Shown one piece after another: positions 32,915-39,499 of a stretch of 64,000 nucleotides of DNA. The number at the start of each line of letters is the position of its first letter. Position 1 is the stretch's first letter. Below the pieces are notes generated by a model that saw only the letters and a list, made by a program, of their open reading frames with translations, was not told where the DNA came from and searched no databases. Origin of the DNA: Dactylosporangium vinaceum (GTDB lineage Bacteria; Actinomycetota; Actinomycetes; Mycobacteriales; Micromonosporaceae); assembly GCF_019904175.1 (NCBI RefSeq), contig NZ_CP061913.1, positions 10,106,001 to 10,170,000 of the forward strand. Direction: 5' to 3'. Position numbers and translations under genes: made by a program.

Positions 32915-34624
32915 TCAGGCGCAGGCGGTCGGGGGCAGGCCCTGGACGGGTACCGGAGAGCGGCCTGTCGCTTTTGCCTTGCCCAGCAGCACGTCGGCCA
33001 GCGCGGACATCGAAGCGCGCGATGACGAATAGGTCGCGACCAGGGCACCCTTGGCGGAGCTCAGGACGTATGGGGTGTCCAGGGCCACCGTCACCGCGGC
33101 CGACTGCGACAGGTCCGCCGAGCCGCGGCCGTAGCCGATCAGGCGGATCTCCGAGCCGCCCTGGCTGACCACCTCCGCGCCGGCCTGGCGCAGCGCGTCC
33201 TCCAGGACCCCGCGGGAGGTGTCGGCACCGGCGGCGGTGACGCGGACCGGGCCCTTCACCAGGGCGGCAGTGCACGAACCGCGGAAGATCGTGATGGCCG
33301 CGGCGGCGCCGGCGCGGGCCGCCGACTTGCCCTCGGCGCTGTCAACCGCGGCAAGATCCGGCTTCGGTACCGCCGCAAGCCGCAACTTCAGCGCCAGAAC
33401 CCTGGTTGCCGACTCCACCAGCCGCTGCTTCGACAGCCGGCCCGACTTCGTCGCATCCAGCAGGCCCTTGTACGCCGCGCTCAGATTCGTCGGCATGAGC
33501 AGGATGTCGTTGCCGGCGAGGATGGCCCGGACGGCGGCCTCACCCGGACCCCACTGCTCGGCCGGCGCCATGTTCAGCGCGTCGGTGACCACGACGCCCG
33601 TGTAGCCCAGCTTCGTGCGCAGCAGGTCGACCAGGACCTTGCTGGAGAACGAGGCAGGCGTCCCGGGGTCGATCGCCTTCACGTCGAGGTGGCCGGACAT
33701 GATCAGGCCGACCCCGGCGTCGCGGGCGGCCAGGAACGGCGGGAGGTCACCCGCCTCCAGCGTCGCCGTGTTCTGGGACAGGACCGGCAGGCTGCTGTGG
33801 CTGTCGGTAGTCGTGTGGCCGTGGCCCGGGAAGTGCTTGACCGTCGCGGCGACCCCGGCCCCCTGCAGACCCTTCACCGAGGCCGCCACCTGCACCGACA
33901 CCTTTGCCGGGTCGCTGCCGAACGAGCGGGAGCCGATCACCCCACCGGGCTGGGCGCCCAGGACGTCGGCGTCCGGGGCGAAGTCGACGTTCAGACCGAT
34001 CGCGGCGAGCTCGGTGCCGGCCGCCTTCCAGGCCGCCTCCGTGATCGCCGGGTCGCCGGCCGCGCCGAACGCGAGGGCCGCCGGAAGCTGGACGATCCCG
34101 TCGCGGATGCGGGTGACCTGGCCGTATTCCTGGTCGGTCCCGATCAGCAGCGGCAGCCGCGCGGGGAGGCTGAGCGCCGCCGACTGCAGGCCCGCCGTGA
34201 GCTTGGCGACCTGGGCCGGGGACTCGACGTTCGTGGTCTTGTTGGTGCCGGCGGTCGGGTCGTCGGCGCTGGAGGAGACCAGGATGACGCCGCCGAGGTG
34301 GTACTTCTTCACGATCTCGGCCGGCGTCGAGGCCCCCGCGTAGTTGCGGTTCGCCGCCGCCGAGCCCGAGGACACCTTGTCGGCCGCGTTGCCGTACGCA
34401 TACGGCATCAGTAGCTGGCCGATGAGCTCCTCGTCGGAGAGGCGGCCCGCGATCTCGGCGGCCTGCTTCGCCGGGTCCGCCCCCGGCACGAGCGCCGAGG
34501 TGGGGGCGCTCTGCGCCGCGTCGGCGGCCTTCTGGTCACCGTCCGTGCAGGCGCTGCTCACCAGCGCGAGGGCCGTCAGGGTCAGGAGGAGGCGACGCTT
34601 GCGACTCGGCACCCCGCCACTCAA
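32915..34624 (-). CDS. GH3 beta-N-acetylhexosaminidase lipoprotein (NagZ-like)
   Basis: 569 residues. Signal peptide with lipobox LVSSAC (lipidated C26), so it is anchored outside the membrane. The GH3 domain contains KHFPGHGHTTTDSH with H270, D274 and H276; the His-Asp dyad on this loop is specific to NagZ-type enzymes, and D348 (VVVTDALNM) is the nucleophile. It removes GlcNAc from cell-wall muropeptides or chitin oligomers. The C-terminal ~150 residues form a second alpha/beta domain often found in Gram-positive homologues. ATG at 34624. Confidence 0.93.
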   Translation of the reverse strand: MSGGVPSRKRRLLLTLTALALVSSACTDGDQKAADAAQSAPTSALVPGADPAKQAAEIAGRLSDEELIGQLLMPYAYGNAADKVSSGSAAANRNYAGASTPAEIVKKYHLGGVILVSSSADDPTAGTNKTTNVESPAQVAKLTAGLQSAALSLPARLPLLIGTDQEYGQVTRIRDGIVQLPAALAFGAAGDPAITEAAWKAAGTELAAIGLNVDFAPDADVLGAQPGGVIGSRSFGSDPAKVSVQVAASVKGLQGAGVAATVKHFPGHGHTTTDSHSSLPVLSQNTATLEAGDLPPFLAARDAGVGLIMSGHLDVKAIDPGTPASFSSKVLVDLLRTKLGYTGVVVTDALNMAPAEQWGPGEAAVRAILAGNDILLMPTNLSAAYKGLLDATKSGRLSKQRLVESATRVLALKLRLAAVPKPDLAAVDSAEGKSAARAGAAAAITIFRGSCTAALVKGPVRVTAAGADTSRGVLEDALRQAGAEVVSQGGSEIRLIGYGRGSADLSQSAAVTVALDTPYVLSSAKGALVATYSSSRASMSALADVLLGKAKATGRSPVPVQGLPPTACA

Positions 34625-34647
34625 TCATGGCCCGGCAACCCGGATGG

Positions 34648-35139
34648 CTACCCCACTCGGGTGAGCAGGGTCGTCGGAGCACCGTCGCCGGCGTGGCGGT
34701 ACGGCTCGAGCTCCACGTCCCAGGCCGCCCCCATCGCCTTCTCCAGGGCATGCGCCATCGCCTCGTAGCCCCGAGCGCCCGCGATGAGCGACCGCAGCCG
34801 GTCCTCGGACAGCACGATGTCGCCGTTGGCGCTCGTCGCGGCCCGGAACAGACCCCGCCCGGGCACGTGCATGAACCGCTCCCCGTCCACGCCGGGGCTC
34901 GGGTCCTCGGTGACCTCAAAGCGGATCATGGGCCATTGCCGGAGCGCGGCCGCAAGCTCGCCGCCGGTGCCAGTAGCACCGGACCACGAGCACTGCGCCC
35001 GCCGAGCCGACGGCTCGACAGGCTGCACCGTCCACTCGAGGCGGACCGGCGCGCCGAGGACGCGCGCGATCGCCCACTCGACGTGCGAAGACACGGCGAG
35101 CGGGGTCGAGTGCACGTATATGACGCCACGCGTGGGCAC
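34648..35139 (-). CDS. DUF3145-family protein
   Basis: 163 residues. The N-terminus MPTRGVIYVHSTPLAVSSHVEWA and the segment RFEVTEDPSPGVDGERFMHVPGRG identify the actinobacteria-specific DUF3145 family of unknown function. A strong AGGAGG ribosome-binding site six bases upstream decides the GTG start at 35139; the longer open frame adds only basic residues. It ends 23 bp before the NagZ-like gene on the same strand. Cytoplasmic; function unknown. Confidence 0.9.
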   Translation of the reverse strand: MPTRGVIYVHSTPLAVSSHVEWAIARVLGAPVRLEWTVQPVEPSARRAQCSWSGATGTGGELAAALRQWPMIRFEVTEDPSPGVDGERFMHVPGRGLFRAATSANGDIVLSEDRLRSLIAGARGYEAMAHALEKAMGAAWDVELEPYRHAGDGAPTTLLTRVG

Positions 35140-35348
35140 GTAAGACCTCCTGGAGACCGAGGTGCGTCTTCCCCTACGACCTCGTGTCCAGCGGGTCAAT
35201 GCCTGCGTACGGCGGTGACTGTTGTGACCAATGATGACGATGTTGACCGCGGTGCGCCAGAGAATCGGTCACACCGGTCTTGCCAAACTGTCCAACGGAC
35301 AGATCCTCCCCCGGTTACTCACCTTTTTTGGGCGGTCGGCCCGGCTGT

Positions 35349-35354
35349 TACACT
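35349..35354 (+). promoter_or_regulatory. Possible -10 element
   Basis: TACACT lies about 40 bp before the GTG at 35395 in a locally AT-richer stretch, with a T-rich block ~18 bp upstream in the -35 position. Weak, single-site inference. Confidence 0.3.
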
Positions 35355-35394
35355 TTCTTGTCTTCCTTACAAGCCTCGACAAGGAGTTCCCGCC

Positions 35395-35727
35395 GTGGCG
35401 AACAGCACCTCAAAGACCGCGCGGGCCTCAGTCCGCGCCGGTCAGGCCGGCGCAAACGGTGCCCTGTCCGTGCTGGGTGAGTTCAAGTACCTCATCCCGC
35501 TGAACAAGGGCAAGCACGTGTACGTGCGCAACCTCACCAACGGCAAGACCGTGCACCTGAGCACCACCTCCGACGCCTTCGCCGAGGAGATCCGCGTGCT
35601 CGCGGGCGCCGGCCACGCCGCCAAGATCCGGGCTGAGATCCAGGCCCTGGCCGCTTCCGAGCCGAACCACGGCTGGGACGCCACCGAGAAGCGCCTCGTG
35701 GACGCGGGCGTCTTCGAAGCGGCCTGA
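35395..35727 (+). CDS. Conserved hypothetical protein
   Basis: 110 residues, no domain recognised. The N-terminus is Ser/Ala/Lys-rich (ANSTSKTARASVRAGQAGANG), followed by a compact region (LGEFKYLIPLNKGKHVYVRNLTNGKTVHL), then a helical half ending HGWDATEKRLVDAGVFEAA. The GTG start has a clear AAGGAG ribosome-binding site nine bases upstream, and a good terminator follows, so it is a well-defined single-gene unit. Small, soluble, moderately basic; perhaps nucleic-acid-associated, but nothing proves it. Confidence 0.8.
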   Translation: MANSTSKTARASVRAGQAGANGALSVLGEFKYLIPLNKGKHVYVRNLTNGKTVHLSTTSDAFAEEIRVLAGAGHAAKIRAEIQALAASEPNHGWDATEKRLVDAGVFEAA

Positions 35728-35746
35728 CCTCTCTATACGACCGAAG

Positions 35747-35777
35747 CGCCGCCGGGGCTGGGCTCCGGCGGCGTTTT
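35747..35777 (+). terminator. Rho-independent terminator
   Basis: Stem CGCCGCCGG (35747-35755) with CCGGCGGCG (35765-35773), 9-base loop, followed directly by TTTT. It starts 20 bp after the stop of the 110-residue protein gene. Confidence 0.85.
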
Positions 35778-35818
35778 GCTGTCCTTGGGCGTCTGCTGCG
35801 GATCTGCGGGCTTGGTGG

Positions 35819-35853
35819 CGAAATGTCGGGCGCTTCGCTTGCCCGACATTTCG
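35819..35853. repeat. Palindromic REP-like element, copy 1
   Basis: Perfect 13-bp arms CGAAATGTCGGGC (35819-35831) and GCCCGACATTTCG (35841-35853). The element is followed by GACTTATACCCTGACGC. A second copy with a different but still perfectly paired stem, the same flank and the same GCTTCGC word at the tip is at 41917. Confidence 0.8.
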
Positions 35854-36395
35854 GACTTATACCCTGACGCCGCATAAATCACTTTAGGTCGGGTGAAGCA
35901 GGGACGCACTACCCGGACGCAGCGGGAAGGCCGGCGCGGCGCACTGTGGCGGCGCGAGAGCACGCGAGGACGCAGGGGTGGTTTGGAGGGGCAGGGGCGC
36001 GTTACGGGGTGCGCGGTGCCGCCGCGGTTGCGGGTGCGCAGCTCGGGTGCGCAGCTCGGGCGCGGTGCGAGGGCGCAACAGGCACGGCTCGGGAAGGCGC
36101 GGCGCAGACGCACGGCGCGCATACCTCGGATCCGCCGCGAAGGCTGGCGCGGCTCGGAGCGGACGCACAGGTCAGGCGTGGCGCGGGCGCACCGCGGGCA
36201 CCTCGGACTCGCCGCGGAGGCGGACGCTGCGCGAGGCGGACCACGGGGCGGGCGCACAACTCGCGGGGGCGGACACGCAGCTCAGACGCGGCGCGAGGGC
36301 GCAAAGGCCGAGCGGGGCGCAGAGCGTGACGTGAAGGTGCGAGGCGAGGCGCGGTGCGGGCGATCAGTTCGGGTGCGGGCGCGGTGCGCAGGAGC

Positions 36396-36417
36396 GGGGC
36401 GGGGCGGGGCGCGAGGG
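36396..36417 (+). other. G-quadruplex motif
   Basis: Four G-runs of at least three (GGGG-C-GGGG-C-GGGG-CGCGA-GGG) fit the canonical quadruplex pattern, ~160 bp upstream of the alpha/beta hydrolase start. Confidence 0.5.
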
Positions 36418-36575
36418 TGCGGGCGGGGCGAAGACGGGGGTGAGGGGCGGAGCGGTCGGCTTTGGTGGTGGTTGGGAGCAGGTTGGTGGCGTAAGGGGCG
36501 GGTGCGTGACCAGAGCGTTATGGAGTAGTTCGGGTGACAGGGGTAATCCGAGAAACATCCGGGTAACAATTGCCT

Positions 36576-37532
36576 ATGGGTACGGTCGTCGCGCAGCCGG
36601 TGAGGCTCGTGGACGGTGCCTGTCTCTACAGCGTGATGTACCCCGCTACCGGGGTGAACTCGAAGCGGCCCGTGACGGTGGTGTTCCTGCACGGGTGGAC
36701 GCTCGACAATCGGCTCTGGCGGCAGCAGATCGCGGACCTGCCCGATCGGCTCGGGGTGCCGGTCCAGCTTCTCGCCTTCGACCTGCGAGGGCACGGGCGG
36801 TCGGCGGCCACGCGTGACAATGCGACGCTCGAGCAGCTCGGGGACGATCTCGCCGAGGTCATCAAGCAGCTCGTGCCACGCGGGCCCATTGTGCTTGCCG
36901 GGCACTCGCTCGGGGGCATGGCGATCATGGAGTACGCCCACCGGCACGCGGCGGCGTTTGCGCGGCGGGTAGTCGGGGTTGTGCTCGTCTCCACGTCGGC
37001 TGAGGGGTCCTCGCGGACCAGCTACGGCCTCAGTCCCCGGCTGGCGCGGGTGATGCGGATTCTGGAGACGCAGGGGGCCGGACTGCTCGCCCGGTCGGGT
37101 GCCTGGCGGCCGCATCGGCGGCTCATGCCGCTGCTTGCGCCCGGTGTGCGGTGGCTCGTGTTCGGGCATCGGGTCGATACCAGCTGGATTGCGCTCACCG
37201 CGTCCATGGTCGGCAACGCTCCCCTGTGCGCCATCGGCGGGTTTCGGCCGTCAGTCGACCTGCACCATCGGGTCGAGACGCTCGCGGCCATGCGCGGGCT
37301 GCCCGTGGCCGTGCTCGTCGGGTCGGCGGATCGGCTCACGCCGCTCGCCTGTGCCGAGACGATCGTCCGGGAGCTGCCCGAGGCCACGCTCGAGGTCCTG
37401 GACGAGGCCGGGCACATGCTGCCGATCGAGCGGCCGGACGCGGTGACCGACGCGATCGTGGCGGTGCTGCAGCGAGCGGCTCGGGCTCGCCGGCGTACGC
37501 CCCGGCAGCGCAGCGTCAAGACAGCCGCCTGA
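36576..37532 (+). CDS. Alpha/beta hydrolase (serine type)
   Basis: 318 residues. The oxyanion motif HGW follows TVVFL, the nucleophile elbow is AGHSLGG, and the C-terminal part has VGSADRLTPLACAE (acid) and DEAGHMLPIERP (catalytic His). This is the lipase/esterase/peroxidase-like branch; substrate unknown. No signal peptide. ATG at 36576. Its last residues (RQRSVKTAA) and stop codon are encoded by the first unit of a 37-bp tandem array that runs into the convergent downstream gene. Confidence 0.92.
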   Translation: MGTVVAQPVRLVDGACLYSVMYPATGVNSKRPVTVVFLHGWTLDNRLWRQQIADLPDRLGVPVQLLAFDLRGHGRSAATRDNATLEQLGDDLAEVIKQLVPRGPIVLAGHSLGGMAIMEYAHRHAAAFARRVVGVVLVSTSAEGSSRTSYGLSPRLARVMRILETQGAGLLARSGAWRPHRRLMPLLAPGVRWLVFGHRVDTSWIALTASMVGNAPLCAIGGFRPSVDLHHRVETLAAMRGLPVAVLVGSADRLTPLACAETIVRELPEATLEVLDEAGHMLPIERPDAVTDAIVAVLQRAARARRRTPRQRSVKTAA

Positions 37533-37689
37533 CCCCCACAGACAGCGCAGCGTCAAACCAGCCGCCTGAGCTCCACAGACAGCGCAGCGTCGAACCCCAG
37601 CCGCCTGAGCCCCACAGGCAGCGTCAAATCAGCCGCCTGAGCTCCACAGGTAGCGCAGCGTCAAGACAGTCGCTTGAGCTCTACACCCT
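37508..37689. repeat. 37-bp tandem array (five units) spanning two convergent gene ends
   Basis: Units begin at 37508, 37545, 37582, 37616 (three bases short) and 37653, each with GCGCAGCGTCAAGACAGCCG or a close variant. Unit 1 contains the hydrolase stop (37530-37532) and unit 5 contains the stop of the convergent gene (37661-37663). The 128 bp between the two stops is entirely array. Confidence 0.9.
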
Positions 37690-38665
37690 CCAGGGACAGC
37701 ACGAACTCGGCGCCCAGCGCCGATGACGGCGTGTGCACGCCCGGTGACACGTCCCCGGCCAGGATGCGCTGCGCGGCGGTGACGGCGGCGTCGGCGGTGA
37801 GCGCGTACGCGTTCGGGCCCGTCAGCGTCGCCGATGCCGATCCGCCGGCGGCGTCGCGGACCTCGCCCCACACCTCGCAGCCGCTCGACGTACGCACGTC
37901 AGCGCTCGGGCCGCCCGGGCGGATCAGGGAACGGGCCAGGCGGCGCAGCGGGCCGAAGCGGAAGATCGGGGCCAGGAACGCGCCCGGAGGCAGCGGCATG
38001 TAGACGGTGATGTTCTCGATGCCCGTGGAGTGGTACGCGGTGACGAGGTCTCCCCAACGCGTCGCGCCGACCGGCAGTACACCCGATGGGAAAGGAACCT
38101 CGCGGGACGGCGAACCGAAACGGGTCGGCACCAGCCGGCCCTCGACGCGGCGCAGAGCACCCCCGCCCATCTCGGCGACGGCGGTCCGGGCGGTGCCCCG
38201 GGAGAGCCCGCCGGGTGCCGAGAACGCCAGCTCCAGGCCGACCGCGCCGGGCAGCGAGGACGCGAGGAGGGCGGCCAGGCAGTCGGTCGGGACGACGTCG
38301 AAGCCGGCGCCGGTGATCATGGTGACCCCGGCCGACCGGGCGGCCGCGTCCTGGGTGAACATCCAGTCGAAGACGTCCAGCTCGCCGGTGATGTCCAGGT
38401 AGTGCGCCCCGGCGGCCAGGCACGCGGCCACCGCCGGGCGGGCGGTCTCGGCGAAGGGGCCGGCACAGTTCACGAGGACGTCGACGTCTTCGAGCATTGC
38501 CACGTTGCAAGGGCCGACGCGGTACGGGAGCCCGAGCTCTTCCGCCAGCGCGCGGACGGGAGCTGCCGAGCGACCGGCCAGGATCGGACGCTCACCGCGC
38601 GTGACAGCCAGGCGGGCGATCAGTGACCCGCTGTAGCCGTTCGCGCCGTACACCAGACAGCTCAC
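37661..38665 (-). CDS. Saccharopine dehydrogenase-like/trans-acting enoyl reductase-type protein
   Basis: 334 residues. An N-terminal Rossmann fold begins LVYGANGYSGSLIARLA (GxxGxxG), followed by VLVNCAGPFAETARPAVAACLAAG and HYLDITGE, the hallmarks of the saccharopine dehydrogenase NADP-binding family; GAGFDVVPTDCLAA is also typical. Such proteins include mycobacterial trans-acting enoyl reductases and many uncharacterised oxidoreductases. GTG start at 38665. The C-terminal codons lie in the 37-bp array. Substrate unknown. Confidence 0.88.
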   Translation of the reverse strand: MSCLVYGANGYSGSLIARLAVTRGERPILAGRSAAPVRALAEELGLPYRVGPCNVAMLEDVDVLVNCAGPFAETARPAVAACLAAGAHYLDITGELDVFDWMFTQDAAARSAGVTMITGAGFDVVPTDCLAALLASSLPGAVGLELAFSAPGGLSRGTARTAVAEMGGGALRRVEGRLVPTRFGSPSREVPFPSGVLPVGATRWGDLVTAYHSTGIENITVYMPLPPGAFLAPIFRFGPLRRLARSLIRPGGPSADVRTSSGCEVWGEVRDAAGGSASATLTGPNAYALTADAAVTAAQRILAGDVSPGVHTPSSALGAEFVLSLEGVELKRLS

Positions 38666-38723
38666 GCTCAGGAAACTATGAGACGCTTACCCGGAACGGA
38701 AGTCTCAGTGGGGAGGGGATCCG

Positions 38724-39374
38724 GTGCATCACATCTCGGAATGGATGGGCACGCTCTCCCCGATCTGGATATATCTGCTGGTCGGCGGCGTGATCGGCAT
38801 CGAGAGCATGGGCGTGCCGCTACCCGGCGAGATTACGCTCGTCACCGCCTCATTGCTGTCCGTGACCACCTCCGTGAGCCCCTGGCTGGTCGCCGCGAGC
38901 GCCGCCGCGGGCGCCATCATCGGCGACAGCATCGGGTACGTGATCGGACGGCGCGGCGGGCGGCCGCTGCTGGAGCGGGTCGGGCGGCGCTTCCCGAAGC
39001 ACTTCGGGCCGGAGCACCTGGCCAAGGCCGAGCGCTCGTTCCGCAAGTGGGGCGTGTGGGCGGTGTTCTTCGGCCGGTTCATCGCGCTGCTGCGGATTCT
39101 GGCCGGGCCGCTGGCCGGGGCGCTGCACGTGCCGTATCCGAAGTTCCTCGTGGCCAACGCCACCGGCGGCATCGTCTGGTCGTTCGGCACCGTGTTCGCG
39201 ATCTACTCGCTGGGCCAGGTCGCCGAGAAGTGGCTCAAGGACTTCTCCTGGATCGCGCTCGCCGTGGCCGTCGTGGCCGGCGCCGCCACCACCCTCTACC
39301 TGCGCCGCAAGGCCGCCGCCGAGGCGAAGGCCCTGCGCGCGGAGGCCGAGAAGGAACCCGCTGGCACGCCCTGA
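38724..39374 (+). CDS. DedA-family membrane protein
   Basis: 216 residues. About five hydrophobic segments; the DedA/SNARE-associated core contains PLPGEITLVTASLL, GAIIGDSIGYVIGRRGG and FFGRFIALLRILAGPLAG, with the conserved acidic and arginine residues. DedA proteins are undecaprenyl-phosphate or phospholipid flippases that recycle lipid carriers across the membrane. A Lys/Glu/Ala-rich cytoplasmic helix ends the protein. The GTG at 38724 follows a GGGGAGGGG ribosome-binding site. It is divergent from the saccharopine-dehydrogenase-like gene. Confidence 0.92.
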   Translation: MHHISEWMGTLSPIWIYLLVGGVIGIESMGVPLPGEITLVTASLLSVTTSVSPWLVAASAAAGAIIGDSIGYVIGRRGGRPLLERVGRRFPKHFGPEHLAKAERSFRKWGVWAVFFGRFIALLRILAGPLAGALHVPYPKFLVANATGGIVWSFGTVFAIYSLGQVAEKWLKDFSWIALAVAVVAGAATTLYLRRKAAAEAKALRAEAEKEPAGTP

Positions 39375-39441
39375 TCCGCCCGGCCCCGGGCCGGTTTCGC
39401 CTGGCGACGCTCTGGTGAAACCGGGCTGGGTAGAACGTTCG

Positions 39442-39483
39442 CCCGGCGAAGCGAGTAAGCTTTTGGGGTTGTTTTTCGCCGGG
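39442..39483 (+). promoter_or_regulatory. Inverted repeat in the leader of the second helD gene
   Basis: CCCGGCGAA (39442-39450) pairs perfectly with TTCGCCGGG (39475-39483) across a 24-bp T/G-rich spacer. It lies just upstream of the AGGAG ribosome-binding site and could fold in the mRNA or bind a regulator. Confidence 0.4.
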
Positions 39484-39499
39484 TGGCAGGAGTAAAGCG

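Larger units (their letters stand above)
35728..36575. other. 848-bp intergenic region: terminator, palindrome, degenerate GC repeats, G-quadruplex motif
   Basis: No gene is supported. From ~35890 the + strand is G-rich and full of diverged repeats: CCTCGGA-CGCCGCG blocks recur at 36124 and 36201, and GCGGNGCGAGGGCGCAA recurs near 36063 and 36289. Frames on both strands are open but encode Arg/Ala/Pro low-complexity sequence. Separate entries give the hairpins and the quadruplex motif. Confidence 0.65.

Noticed and set aside
35893..36528. Genes in the 35.9-36.5 kb gap
   Set aside because: Frames are open on both strands because of extreme GC content; products are Arg/Ala/Gly-rich with no motif and the DNA is repetitive.
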